In this document: piece by piece, positions 50,953 to 59,482 of the stretch | Layout of the letters: the number at the start of each line of letters is the position of its first letter | How positions within the stretch are numbered: the stretch's first letter is position 1 | Assembly: GCA_934631025.1 (NCBI GenBank) | Contig: CAKTXR010000010.1 | Span: forward strand, 1 to 64,000 | From: an uncultured Clostridia bacterium | GTDB taxonomy: Bacteria; Bacillota; Clostridia; Christensenellales; Aristaeellaceae | Direction: 5' to 3' | Length of the DNA stretch: 64,000 nucleotides | The notes under the pieces: model-generated | The model's database searches: none | What the model was told of the DNA's origin: nothing | Seen by the model: only the letters and a program-made list of their open reading frames with translations | Position numbers and translations under genes: made by a program

Positions 50953-52245
50953 TTATTCGGCCTTGGCCGCCGCGCTGTCCTTGAGCAGCTCGACGGTCTT
51001 GCGCATCTTGACGGCCTCTTCGAAATACTTGCGGTCGTCGTCGGTCAGGGACGCCTTGAACTTCTCCGCGTCGCCGCTGGCCTGAGAGGCGTACTTGTCG
51101 ATCTCCTCGTTGACGCTCGCTTCGTCGGCCTCAACGTTCTCGGCGTTGCGGATGGCTTCCAGCACCAGGCGCACCAGCACGTCGTGCTTGGCCTGATCCT
51201 TCAGCTGCTCGCGCAGGTTCTCCTCGGTGGTGCCGGTGTACTTGAAGTAGGTCTGCATATCGATGCCCTGATAACGCATATTCATGCTGATCTCGCGGAT
51301 GCGCTCGTCGATGCGGTCCTCGATCATGGCCTCGGGGATGTCGACCCTGGCGTTTTCGCACACGGCGTCCAGCACGGCGTTTTCAAACTCCGCGTCGTCG
51401 CGCTCGGCGGCCTTCTTCTGCAGGTCTTCCTTCGTGGCGGCCTTGTAGGCGTCCAGCGTGTCGTACTCGGAAACGTCCTTGGCGAACTCGTCGTCCAGCG
51501 CGGGCACGTCCTTCTCCTGAATGGCGGTCACGGTGCACTTGAAGGTGGCGGGCTTGCCCTTGAGGTTCTCGGCGTGATACTCCTCGGGGAAGGTCACGTT
51601 GACTTCAACTTCCTTGCCGATTTCAGCGCCGACCAGCTGATCCTCGAAGCCGGGGATGAAGCTGCCCGAGCCGATGACCAGCTTGTAGCCCTCGGCGGTG
51701 CCGCCCTCAAACTGCTCGCCCTCGCAGAAGCCGGCGTAGTTGAGCGTCACCTGATCGTCCATCTTGACGGGGCGGTCGGTCACGTCGACATAGCGGGAAA
51801 CGCGCTCGCGGGCGCGCTCGATCTCGGCGTTCACGTCGTCGTCGGTCACCTCGGTGGTGTGCCTGACGACTTCCACGCCCTTATACTGGCCCAGCTCGAC
51901 GTCGGGCTTGACGAACACTTCGATATCGAAGATCAGCTCTTTGCCGGAGCCGATCTGTTCGAGATTGAACTCGGGGCGGTCGACGGGCGTGATATTGTGC
52001 TCCTTAACGGCCTCAGAATAGACCTTGGGGAAGATTTCGTCGATGGCATCCTCATAGAAGATGTTCTCGCCGTACATCATCTCAACCACCTTGCGGGGGG
52101 CCTTGCCGCGGCGGAAGCCCGGAACGTTGATCTTGCCGACGTTCTTTTTATAGGCGGCCTGCATGCCGGTTTCGAACAGTTCCGGCTCGACGACGAAATG
52201 GAGCTTGACCTTGTTGGAGCTGAGTTTCTCGATGGTAGACTTCAT
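50953..52245 (-). CDS. tig: Trigger factor
   Basis: This 430-residue ribosome-bound chaperone and prolyl isomerase has an N-terminal ribosome-binding block, VPGFRRGKAPRKVVE (the GFRxGKxP signature). The FKBP-type PPIase domain (about 150-240) has QVTLNYAGFCEGEQFEGGTA and VIGSGSFIPGFEDQLVGAE. A helical C-terminal arm domain follows. Start ATG has AGGAGGAA 8 nt ahead. It is first of tig-clpP-clpX, with a promoter 75 bp upstream, and meets nascent chains before the ClpXP system degrades failures. Confidence 0.97.
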   Translation of the reverse strand: MKSTIEKLSSNKVKLHFVVEPELFETGMQAAYKKNVGKINVPGFRRGKAPRKVVEMMYGENIFYEDAIDEIFPKVYSEAVKEHNITPVDRPEFNLEQIGSGKELIFDIEVFVKPDVELGQYKGVEVVRHTTEVTDDDVNAEIERARERVSRYVDVTDRPVKMDDQVTLNYAGFCEGEQFEGGTAEGYKLVIGSGSFIPGFEDQLVGAEIGKEVEVNVTFPEEYHAENLKGKPATFKCTVTAIQEKDVPALDDEFAKDVSEYDTLDAYKAATKEDLQKKAAERDDAEFENAVLDAVCENARVDIPEAMIEDRIDERIREISMNMRYQGIDMQTYFKYTGTTEENLREQLKDQAKHDVLVRLVLEAIRNAENVEADEASVNEEIDKYASQASGDAEKFKASLTDDDRKYFEEAVKMRKTVELLKDSAAAKAE

Positions 52246-52321
52246 AAAATCTATTCCTCCTGTGCCGCAGATGGACTGCGAAAGTTGAGCGTAATGAGTC
52301 TTAGCACATAGACACTTGCCA

Positions 52322-52350
52322 AGTTTAGCATATCATTTACATTTTTTCAA
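52322..52350 (-). promoter_or_regulatory. Promoter of tig-clpP-clpX
   Basis: TTGAAA, 17 bp, TAAACT on the minus strand. Confidence 0.7.
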
Positions 52351-52365
52351 GATTGACAGCGGCCC

Positions 52366-53139
52366 TCAATCGTTAAATGTTTCTTTCTTTTTCATGTTTT
52401 GCCGTCCTTCCGACCGTTTCTGGCGCTCGGAAAAGCGTCCGGCGATCAGATCCCACGGCGTGAGCATCCCATAGAGCCGGCCGTCCCGCGCGCCGCCCTC
52501 GGTGAGAAACACCGCCGCCACGCGCTTTCTGCGCTCCCGCCCCTTCGTCTCGAACGCGCGGCAGGCCTCGGGCAGCGACGCGTCCGCATCGACAAAGCGG
52601 AACTGCTCGCACAGATGGCGCTCGGGCGGCAGCAGCGGCAGAAGATCCTCGACGCGCGCGTCCTCGTCCAGCGCGAAGCGGTCCGCGCGGATGGCCGCCG
52701 AGAATATCGTGCTGACGCTGAACACGCCCTCCACGCGCCCGCGCCGCAGCACGGGGACGTGCGAAAAGCCCCTCTCCTCCATGCGGCGCATCAGATCGAG
52801 CACATAATCCTCCATGCGCGCGGTCAGCAGATGTTCGAGCGGCGTGGCGTATTCGGCGGCGGAACGCGGGCTTTCGATCGCCGAAACGATCTCGCGCAGG
52901 CTGTCCACAACCGCGTCCGAGGGCATGACGACCGGCTCGCCGTCCAGATCGGCGTTGTGCGTCATGACGTTGCGAATTTCGCGGCAGAGATTGAGCCGCT
53001 CGCGATAAGGCTCGCCCTCGGCCGAGTTCATGAACTCGACGACCACGCTGCCGCGGTGCGTTTCGCCCGCGCCGAGCTTCGCTTCGAGCAAATCCTCGAG
53101 CCGCTTATACAGATTCAGGAATTCATAGGCTTCGTTCAT
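52366..53139 (-). CDS. CBS domain protein
   Basis: This 257-residue protein has an N-terminal helical part (about 1-85, EAYEFLNLYKRLEDLLEAKL, with REIRNVMTHNADL) and a C-terminal CBS pair (about 110-245). CBS 1 includes EERGFSHVPVLRRGRVEGVFS, and CBS 2 includes RVAAVFLTEGGARDGRLYGM, then LTPWDLI. CBS pairs bind adenosine nucleotides such as AMP, ATP or c-di-AMP and act as energy or osmotic sensors. The ligand here is unknown. ATG 53139 has only a weak GGAG at 14 nt, but the family match begins here. It is monocistronic. Confidence 0.8.
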   Translation of the reverse strand: MNEAYEFLNLYKRLEDLLEAKLGAGETHRGSVVVEFMNSAEGEPYRERLNLCREIRNVMTHNADLDGEPVVMPSDAVVDSLREIVSAIESPRSAAEYATPLEHLLTARMEDYVLDLMRRMEERGFSHVPVLRRGRVEGVFSVSTIFSAAIRADRFALDEDARVEDLLPLLPPERHLCEQFRFVDADASLPEACRAFETKGRERRKRVAAVFLTEGGARDGRLYGMLTPWDLIAGRFSERQKRSEGRQNMKKKETFND

Positions 53140-53254
53140 GGCGTTTTTTGCGCTCCGTCCGTTCTCTTTGGATTTTCTCCTTCCTATCCTACACCAAATC
53201 GCCGCTTTTGAACAGCCCCCTTTCGCACTTTTTTTCATTTATATGAGCATGATC

Positions 53255-54052
53255 TCACGCGCCCAGCGAATCCAGCCAGAATATGTGTGCGACGCGCAGC
53301 CGTATAAACGCGTCCTTCACGCGGCTGGAAAACAGCGTGTCGCCCAGCGCGCCGTACTCGCCCGCCAGCTTTTCCAGCACGGTCACGGCGTATCCGGCCA
53401 TATCCTGAAGCGGCGCGCACACTGTTTCGTCGCCCTCGCCCGCCGCCGCCTTGAAATCCGACAGCGCGCCGTCCAGCAGCGACGCGGCCTCCTCGACCGC
53501 CGATGTGATCTGAGAGCGCGGCGTTTCCCCGTCGTCCGCAGCCAGCGAGAGCGCGCCCAGCAGCGTCTCGGTTTCCCGCAGGCGGCGCTCGCAGGCGATC
53601 AGCGCGTCGATCTGCGAGGGCGCGGCCGTGACGTATATGCTCACCTTATCGGCGACCAGCCCCAGCACGTCGCAGGCGATGTTCTCCTCGGCGCGCAGCC
53701 GGTCGCGCACCGTTTTCGCCTGCGCTTCCGTTTCATAGCCCGCGCACAGGATGTGCCACGTTTCTTCCTGTAGCATATACCCCGCCGCGCCGCGCGGAAT
53801 GTAGCGCGCCGCCTCCACGCGCGCCGTCTCCTCAGAATCGCACACGGCCGTGCGCACCGCGTGAATCTCAAGGCCGTCAAAGGAAACCTCCCGCCGCACG
53901 CGTTCCTCGTCCCGCGCGTCCAGTATCGCCTGCACGGGGTCGCCGCGCAGAGCGATCATATAAAGGTAAGCGCACAGCGTTATGAGCAGCAGAACCACCG
54001 CCCGCCGAACCGCGGGCCGCCGCCTGCGCACGCGCACCATTCTCGTTTTCAC
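53255..54052 (-). CDS. SPOR-like single-span membrane protein
   Basis: This 265-residue protein begins with a very basic stretch (VRVRRRRPAVRR), then one membrane helix (AVVLLLITLCAYLYMIAL). The outer part contains a SPOR-like fold of about 75 residues (EIHAVRTAVCDSEETARVEA through YETEAQAKTVRDRLRAEENI), which binds denuded peptidoglycan in other proteins, and a helical C-terminal part. GTG 54052 has GGAGGGG 7 nt ahead; TTG 54058 is too close to that site. The layout resembles the sporulation protein SpoIIB and division-site proteins, so a septum role is plausible. Confidence 0.72.
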   Translation of the reverse strand: MKTRMVRVRRRRPAVRRAVVLLLITLCAYLYMIALRGDPVQAILDARDEERVRREVSFDGLEIHAVRTAVCDSEETARVEAARYIPRGAAGYMLQEETWHILCAGYETEAQAKTVRDRLRAEENIACDVLGLVADKVSIYVTAAPSQIDALIACERRLRETETLLGALSLAADDGETPRSQITSAVEEAASLLDGALSDFKAAAGEGDETVCAPLQDMAGYAVTVLEKLAGEYGALGDTLFSSRVKDAFIRLRVAHIFWLDSLGA

Positions 54053-54145
54053 ACGCAATCCCCTCCCTTTCCGCGCCGATTCTCTGTCATCCTATGAAAA
54101 GAAGGGCGGCGGGATGTTAAAAGACGGCTTGTCAAGAGAAAAGGC

Positions 54146-54174
54146 TTGACAGGAAGGGCACGCTCTGGTATACT
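54146..54174 (+). promoter_or_regulatory. Promoter of ylxM-ffh
   Basis: TTGACA, 17 bp, TATACT. CTTGTCAAG, CTTGACA and GTCAAG...CTTGAC words surround it and could be an operator or chance. Confidence 0.75.
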
Positions 54175-54236
54175 GTGTCATGTCAAGTTGAACGGCTTGA
54201 CTTCATGCAAACTGACGCTCATGGGAGGCGAACGGC

Positions 54237-54587
54237 TTGGAAAAACGCGTCGAGCTGTCGCTGCTCATGGATTTTTACGGCCCGCTGCTCACCGAGAAAC
54301 GGCGCGACGTGATGCGCCTTTACTGCGACGAGGACATGGGCCTTCAGGAAATCGCGGATCGGCTGGAGATCAGCCGGCAGGGCGTGTACGACGCGGTCAA
54401 GACCGCCGCCGCCGCGCTCGAGCACTACGAAGAGGTGCTGGGGCTGGCCGACCGCTATCTGCGTATCGGCAGGGAAATCAAAACCTGCCGCGAGCTGCTC
54501 TCCTCCGTCAAAGCGGAGCCGGGCAGCGAGAGGGCGCTTTCAGACGCGATGAGCGCTCTGGAGAGAATCAACGGAATCGAGAGGTGA
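54237..54587 (+). CDS. ylxM: YlxM family putative DNA-binding protein (UPF0122)
   Basis: This 116-residue protein is a sigma-70 region 4-like helix-turn-helix: LLMDFYGPLLTEKRRDVMRL followed by QEIADRLEISRQGVYDAVK. It is conserved in Bacillota just ahead of ffh and in some species modulates SRP-receptor activity. The start is TTG 54237 with GGAGG 8 nt ahead. The ffh start lies 9 bp after its stop. Confidence 0.94.
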   Translation: MEKRVELSLLMDFYGPLLTEKRRDVMRLYCDEDMGLQEIADRLEISRQGVYDAVKTAAAALEHYEEVLGLADRYLRIGREIKTCRELLSSVKAEPGSERALSDAMSALERINGIER

Positions 54588-54596
54588 AACGCCGAC

Positions 54597-55940
54597 ATGG
54601 CCTTTGAAGGACTGACCAACAAACTGACCGCCGCCTTCGGCAAGCTGCGCGGCAAGGGCAAGCTGAGCGAAGCCGACGTCAAGGCGGCGATGCGCGAGAT
54701 CCGCATGGCTCTGCTGGAAGCCGACGTAAACTACGCCGCCGTGAAGGATTTCGTCAAAAGGGTGACGGAAAAGGCCGTCGGCAGCGAAATTCTCGAGAGC
54801 CTGACTCCCGGCCAGCAGGTCATCAAGATCGTCAACGACGAGCTGACCGAGCTGATCGGCGGCTCGAACGCCCGCCTGACCTATTCTCCGCAGGCCCCCA
54901 CCGTGTATATGCTCTGCGGCCTTCAGGGCGCGGGCAAAACCACCATGGCCGGCAAGCTCTCCGGCCTGCTCAAGAAGCAGGGCAAAAAGCCGCTGCTCGT
55001 CGCCTGCGACGTGTACCGCCCCGCCGCCATCCGCCAGCTGCAGGTGGTCGGCTCGCAGGTGGGCGTGGAGGTGTTTGAAAAGGGGCAGATCAACCCGGTG
55101 GACATCGCGAAGGAAGCCATCGAGCACGCCCGCTATTACGGCTTTGATCCCGTAATCCTCGATACCGCCGGCCGGCTGCACATCGACGAGGCGCTCATGC
55201 AGGAGCTGCGCGACGTGCGCGACACCGTCCGCCCGCAGGAGATCCTGCTGGTGGTCGACGCGATGACCGGTCAGGACGCGGTGAACGTCGCCGACACGTT
55301 CAATAAAAATCTGGGCGTGGACGGCGTGATCCTCACCAAGCTGGACGGCGACACCCGCGGCGGCGCGGCCATATCGGTCAAGGCCGTCACCGGCAAGCCG
55401 ATCAAGTTCTGCGGCACGGGCGAAAAGCTCACCGACATCGAGCCGTTCTACCCCGACCGCATGGCCAGCCGAATCCTCGGCATGGGCGACGTGCTGAGCC
55501 TGATCGAAAAGGCGCAGGACAGCTTCGACGAAAAGAGCGCGCGCGATCTGGAGCACAAGCTGCGCACATCGCGCTTCACCCTTGAGGACTACCTCGAGCA
55601 GATGAGCCAGCTGGGCAAGATGGGCTCGATCACCGATATGCTCAAGATGATTCCCGGCATGGGCAGCAAGCTAAGCGGCGTGGACATCGACGAGGACAAG
55701 GTTAAAAAGGCGCAGGCGAAAAACTGCGCAATCATTCAGTCCATGACGCGCATGGAGCGCCGCAATCCCGACATCCTCAACGCCAGCCGCCGCCGCCGCA
55801 TCGCCGCGGGCAGCGGAGCTACGGTGCAGGAGGTCAATCAGCTCATCAAGCAGTTCGAGGCCACGCGCGACATGATGAAGCAGGTCATGGGCGGCGGCCG
55901 GAAGGGCCGTATGCGCTTCCCCGGCTTCAAGGGAATGTAA
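54597..55940 (+). CDS. ffh: Signal recognition particle protein Ffh
   Basis: This 447-residue SRP GTPase binds signal peptides and 4.5S/6S SRP RNA and targets nascent membrane proteins. N domain: MAFEGLTNKLTAAFGKLRG. G domain: P-loop GLQGAGKTT, DTAGRLHIDE, TKLDGDTRGGAA. The methionine-rich M domain (about 300-447) contains TRMERRNPDILNASRRRRIA, then GSGATVQEVNQLIKQF, the RNA-binding signature. Start ATG has GAGGTGA 8 nt ahead. It lies second in the ylxM-ffh-rpsP cluster. Confidence 0.98.
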   Translation: MAFEGLTNKLTAAFGKLRGKGKLSEADVKAAMREIRMALLEADVNYAAVKDFVKRVTEKAVGSEILESLTPGQQVIKIVNDELTELIGGSNARLTYSPQAPTVYMLCGLQGAGKTTMAGKLSGLLKKQGKKPLLVACDVYRPAAIRQLQVVGSQVGVEVFEKGQINPVDIAKEAIEHARYYGFDPVILDTAGRLHIDEALMQELRDVRDTVRPQEILLVVDAMTGQDAVNVADTFNKNLGVDGVILTKLDGDTRGGAAISVKAVTGKPIKFCGTGEKLTDIEPFYPDRMASRILGMGDVLSLIEKAQDSFDEKSARDLEHKLRTSRFTLEDYLEQMSQLGKMGSITDMLKMIPGMGSKLSGVDIDEDKVKKAQAKNCAIIQSMTRMERRNPDILNASRRRRIAAGSGATVQEVNQLIKQFEATRDMMKQVMGGGRKGRMRFPGFKGM

Positions 55941-56015
55941 TCCGTCAACCGCAGAATCAAGAATGAAAATTCTTTATTCAAATATTCTTTAACAACAACA
56001 GGGAGGAACAAAACC

Positions 56016-56255
56016 ATGGTCAAGATCCGCATGAAGAGAATGGGCATGAAGAAGGAGCCCTTCTACCGCATCGTCGTCACCGACAGCCGCAACGCCCGCG
56101 ACAGCCGCGCCATCGAGGAGATCGGCTATTACAACCCCGTTTCCGAGCCGGTCGAGCTGAAGATCGACGAGGAGCGCGCCAAGTACTGGCTGGGCGTGGG
56201 CGCTCAGCCCTCCGACACCTGCCGCGGCCTGCTCAAGAAGTGCGGCGTGCTCTGA
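56016..56255 (+). CDS. rpsP: 30S ribosomal protein S16
   Basis: This 79-residue small-subunit protein is needed for 30S assembly. Blocks MVKIRMKRMGMKKEPFYRIV, DSRNARDSRAIEEIGYYNP and RAKYWLGVGAQPSDTCRGLL are diagnostic. Start ATG has GGGAGGAA 9 nt ahead. It follows ffh by 75 bp and precedes khpA by 27 bp. Confidence 0.98.
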   Translation: MVKIRMKRMGMKKEPFYRIVVTDSRNARDSRAIEEIGYYNPVSEPVELKIDEERAKYWLGVGAQPSDTCRGLLKKCGVL

Positions 56256-56282
56256 TTTTAGAGCCGCTGGAGGTTTACAGTT

Positions 56283-56510
56283 ATGCTTGAACTCATCAAG
56301 TACATCGCTCAGTCGCTTGTCGAGAACCCCGATCAGGTCGAGGTCATCGAGAAGGACGGGCCGGAATCCACCGTCTACGAGCTGCACGTCGCGCCGGACG
56401 ATATGGGCAAGGTCATCGGCCGTCAGGGCCGCATCGCCAAGGCCATCCGCACCGTCGTGAAGGCGGCCACCGCCAAGAACGAGAAGCCGGTTTTCGTCGA
56501 GATCGTCTGA
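56283..56510 (+). CDS. khpA: KH domain RNA-binding protein KhpA
   Basis: This 75-residue protein is one KH domain with the motif DDMGKVIGRQGRIAKAIRTVVKA (GxxG loop GRQG). In Bacillota it pairs with KhpB and regulates cell elongation and division through RNA. Start ATG has GGAGG 8 nt ahead. Position between rpsP and rimM is conserved, though here a nuclease-like gene is inserted before rimM. Confidence 0.95.
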   Translation: MLELIKYIAQSLVENPDQVEVIEKDGPESTVYELHVAPDDMGKVIGRQGRIAKAIRTVVKAATAKNEKPVFVEIV

Positions 56511-56679
56511 GAGAGCATCGGGCCGTCGCCGCGTCATGTGGCGGCGGCTTTTTCATGCCGCGAATTTGCGCGTCTGAAGAGGATTTCACCGCCCCTGCGG
56601 CGAATAGATGAAGTTGAACTGTACTTCCCCGCGCGTCGGGATAAAAAAGAGAAAACAGTCAACTCAGGAGGAAACAGAT

Positions 56680-57444
56680 ATGCAGGTCGTTACTTTTAAT
56701 CTGCGCTGCGACAACGATTACGACGCGGAAAACCGCTGGCAGTTCCGCAAGGGGCTTGTGCTGGACAAGATCGACGCGGAAAAGCCCGATATTATGGGCT
56801 TTCAGGAGGTCACCGTCTGCATGGCGGCGTTCCTCAAGCGCTATCTTTTCGATTATACCTTCGTCGGCTGCGGCCGCGACGCGGATTACGGCGGAGAAAA
56901 CAACATGATCGCCTTCCGCCGCGATAAATTTGAGCTGATGTTCCTCGAGACGTTCTGGCTCTCCCCCACGCCCGACGTGCCCGGCTCGCGCTATGCCGAC
57001 CAGTCGCCCTGCCCGCGCGTCTGCACGCACGTCATCCTGCGCCCCTTAAGCGGCGAGAAGATGTTCCACTATTACAACACGCATCTCGACCATGTGAGCG
57101 ACCATGCGCGCGTGCTGGGCGCAGGCGCTCTGATGCGCCACATCGCCGAGGATCTCAAGCGCCATGATCTGCCCGTCATCGTGACCGGCGACATGAACGC
57201 CTTCCCGGACAGCGAGCCGATCGCAGTGTTTTTGACCGACAAGACTGTGCCGCTGGTCAATCAGACGCCGTCCTTCCCCGCCTCCTGGCACGCCTATGGC
57301 GAGCGGATGGACGAGCCGCAGATCGACTACATCTTCACGCGCGGCTTCAAGGCGACCGCCGAGCCGACCGCCTGGGACGACAGGCCCTTCGGCAAGTATC
57401 TGTCCGACCACGAGGCTCTGTGCGCCTTTTTGAAGGCCGAATAA
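56680..57444 (+). CDS. Endonuclease/exonuclease/phosphatase family protein
   Basis: This 254-residue protein of the EEP fold (DNase I-like) has the metal Asn and Glu in VVTFNLRCDND and GFQEV. HYYNTHLDHVSDHARVLGA carries a catalytic His, VIVTGDMNAFPDSEPI the Asp/Asn pair, and KYLSDHEALCAF the final Asp-His. Relatives are DNases, AP nucleases, inositol-phosphatases and sphingomyelinases, and many family members in gut bacteria have unknown substrates. No signal peptide. ATG 56680 has AGGAGG 9 nt ahead. It interrupts the otherwise conserved khpA-rimM neighbourhood. Confidence 0.9.
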   Translation: MQVVTFNLRCDNDYDAENRWQFRKGLVLDKIDAEKPDIMGFQEVTVCMAAFLKRYLFDYTFVGCGRDADYGGENNMIAFRRDKFELMFLETFWLSPTPDVPGSRYADQSPCPRVCTHVILRPLSGEKMFHYYNTHLDHVSDHARVLGAGALMRHIAEDLKRHDLPVIVTGDMNAFPDSEPIAVFLTDKTVPLVNQTPSFPASWHAYGERMDEPQIDYIFTRGFKATAEPTAWDDRPFGKYLSDHEALCAFLKAE

Positions 57445-57477
57445 CCCCATCATTTCACCGAAAGCGAGGAAAACGCC

Positions 57478-58005
57478 ATGCTGAGCACTCATCTGATGAT
57501 CGGCGAAATCACCCGTCCGCAGGGCATCCGCGGCGAGGTCAAGGTGCGCCCCGCCACCTGCGATCCCGATCGCTTCTACGACATGGATCACGTCTTTTTC
57601 AAGCGCGGCGACGCGTATGTCGAGCAGAAGATTCACGTCAATCGCGTCGAGCCGGACGCGGTGTACATGACCTTCGACGGCGTAAACGACCGCACGCAGG
57701 CCGAGAAGCTGCGCGGCGAGTTTCTGTATATCGACCGCGAGCACAGCGTCGAGCTGCCCGAGGACGCGAACTTCATCTGCGATCTGATCGGCTGCGAGGG
57801 CAGCGATACGAACGGGCGCAGGCTGGGCAGGCTGGTGGACGTGATGCAGCCCGGCGGCAACGACGTGTACGTCTTTAACGGCCCGCTCGGCGAGGTGCTC
57901 GTGCCCGCGCTCAAGAGCGTCGTGCATGAGGTGTGCGTCGAGGAAAAGCGCATCGTGTTCGACGCGGTTCGCCTGAACGAGGTGGCTGTGTTCAATGAAG
58001 ATTAA
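57478..58005 (+). CDS. rimM: Ribosome maturation factor RimM
   Basis: This 175-residue factor helps 30S maturation near S19. The N-terminal domain has MIGEITRPQGIRGEVKVRP (family opening), and the C-terminal PRC barrel is LIGCEGSDTNGRRLGRLVDV through GPLGEVLVPALKSVVHEV. Start ATG has GAGGAAA 7 nt ahead. Its last codons overlap the trmD start by 11 nt. Confidence 0.96.
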   Translation: MLSTHLMIGEITRPQGIRGEVKVRPATCDPDRFYDMDHVFFKRGDAYVEQKIHVNRVEPDAVYMTFDGVNDRTQAEKLRGEFLYIDREHSVELPEDANFICDLIGCEGSDTNGRRLGRLVDVMQPGGNDVYVFNGPLGEVLVPALKSVVHEVCVEEKRIVFDAVRLNEVAVFNED

Positions 58006-58738
58006 GGTGCTGACCATATTCCCCGAGATGCTGCGCCCCATGCTGGAAGCAAGCATACTGGGCCGCGCCATCGAGGAAGGGCTGATCGAGGTCGAGCTGA
58101 TCGACATCCGGCCGTTCTCCGAGCTGAAGCACAAAAACACCGACGATTATCCCTTCGGCGGCGGGCCGGGCATGGTCATGCTCGCGCAGCCCATCGTGGA
58201 CGCGGTCGAGGCCTGCACGAAGGACGGCTTTCACGGAAAGCGGCTCTATCTCTCCCCGCGCGGCCGCACGTTCGATCAGAGCATGGCCGAGGAGCTGGCC
58301 AAAGACGGCGAACTGCTGCTGCTCTGCGGCCACTACGAGGGCGTGGATCAGCGGGCGATTGATCTGGTGATCGACGAGGAGGTCTCCATCGGCGATTATG
58401 TGCTCACCGGCGGCGAGCTGGGCGCGCTGGTCATCATTGACGCGGTGTCGCGGCTCATTCCCGGCGTGCTGGGCAGCGACGAGTCCAGCCAGGACGAGAG
58501 CTTTTCCTCCGGCCTGCTGGAATACCCGCAGTACACCCGCCCCCGCGAATACCGCGGCCTGGCCGTGCCCGACGTGCTGCTCAGCGGCGACCACGCCAAA
58601 ATCAACCGCTGGCGGCGCGACCGCGCGCTCGAGCTGACGTGGCGGCGGCGGCCGGAAATGCTCAAAAGCGTCGAGCTGGACAAAAAGGACAGGCTGTTCA
58701 TGCAGCGCCTGACCGAAAGCGAACCCGCTCAGGAGTGA
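57995..58738 (+). CDS. trmD: tRNA (guanine-N1)-methyltransferase
   Basis: This 247-residue SPOUT enzyme makes m1G37 in tRNA with SAM and prevents frameshifting. The deep trefoil knot is LLLCGHYEGVDQRAIDLVID followed by EEVSIGDYVLTGGELGALVI; the start MKIKVLTIFPEMLRPML and the insert LLEYPQYTRPREYRGLAVPD are canonical. The start lies inside the rimM end, so translation is coupled. Confidence 0.98.
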   Translation: MKIKVLTIFPEMLRPMLEASILGRAIEEGLIEVELIDIRPFSELKHKNTDDYPFGGGPGMVMLAQPIVDAVEACTKDGFHGKRLYLSPRGRTFDQSMAEELAKDGELLLLCGHYEGVDQRAIDLVIDEEVSIGDYVLTGGELGALVIIDAVSRLIPGVLGSDESSQDESFSSGLLEYPQYTRPREYRGLAVPDVLLSGDHAKINRWRRDRALELTWRRRPEMLKSVELDKKDRLFMQRLTESEPAQE

Positions 58739-58843
58739 ATCCTTCCATTATATAGGACGGGCCGCCGCGTCATGGGCGCGCCCCGAAGCCCTTCCCCGCG
58801 GCGGCGGTCGGCGCTTCTCCCGCGAATTTTACATTAAGTTTGC

Positions 58844-58872
58844 TTGTCCGGCGCGCGGGTCTGTGGTATAAT
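58844..58872 (+). promoter_or_regulatory. Promoter of rplS
   Basis: TTGTCC, 17 bp, TATAAT. It gives rplS its own transcript about 70 nt ahead of the gene. Confidence 0.7.
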
Positions 58873-58878
58873 ATTGCT

Positions 58879-58950
58879 GTTAATCGGGCGGTCCTCTGTC
58901 TGTACACAGCGTACTGGATACGAACGTCCTGGAGGAAAGGAGGATATTCC
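58879..58950 (+). promoter_or_regulatory. Possible L19 leader (autoregulatory 5' UTR)
   Basis: The 72-nt leader can form CTGT-CTGTAC-ACAG, GGA-TACGAACG-TCC and a CCTC/GAGG pairing that would cover a ribosome site. Bacillota rplS genes often have a short structured L19 leader. A covariance-model match was not tested. Confidence 0.4.
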
Positions 58951-58951
58951 C

Positions 58952-59293
58952 ATGAATGAGATCATCCGTTCCATCGAGAACGCCCAGCTGCGTTCCGATA
59001 TTCCCGAGTTTGCCGTCGGCGATACCGTTCGCGTCGAAGTGAAGGTTGTTGAAGGCACTCGCGAGCGTCTGCAGGCGTTCGAAGGCGTGGTTATTGCCCG
59101 CCGCAACGGCTCTGTCCGCGAAACGTTCACCGTTCGCCGCACTTCCTACGGCGTCGGCGTCGAGCGTACTTTCCCGCTGCACTCTCCGCGCGTGGACTCC
59201 ATTACCGTTGTCCGTCGCGGTAAGGTTCGCCGCGCCAAGCTGTATTACCTGCGCAATCTCAGCGGTAAGGCAGCCAAGGTTAAGGAGAAGTAA
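58952..59293 (+). CDS. rplS: 50S ribosomal protein L19
   Basis: This 113-residue protein sits at the 30S-50S interface. Blocks IPEFAVGDTVRVEVKVVEGT, RLQAFEGVVIARRNGSVRET, TFPLHSPRVDSITVVRRGKV and RRAKLYYLRNLSGKAAK are diagnostic. ATG 58952 has AAAGGAGG 9 nt ahead. It has its own promoter and a terminator 10 bp past the stop. Confidence 0.98.
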   Translation: MNEIIRSIENAQLRSDIPEFAVGDTVRVEVKVVEGTRERLQAFEGVVIARRNGSVRETFTVRRTSYGVGVERTFPLHSPRVDSITVVRRGKVRRAKLYYLRNLSGKAAKVKEK

Positions 59294-59303
59294 TTCTCGA
59301 ACA

Positions 59304-59334
59304 AAAGACCGCGTCCGCGCGGTCTTTGTTTTTT
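59304..59334 (+). terminator. Terminator of rplS
   Basis: AAAGACCGCG, short loop, CGCGGTCTTT, then GTTTTTT. Confidence 0.9.
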
Positions 59335-59482
59335 ATTCAATGCTTTTGCGTCCGCGCGGCGCATGGGGATGTTCGGGCAGCGCCGCCTGTCTCCCCGCCC
59401 CTGCCGCGCCGCAGGAGCGAATTGATTCGCGCAGAAGGCTCCATATGCGGCGACGGGAATCTGCACTGTGCCGATGGGCTTT

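Noticed and set aside
52246..52321. CIRCE heat-shock operator before tig
   Set aside because: Only one half-site-like word (TTAGCAC) is present; the matching GAGTGCTAA half is missing.
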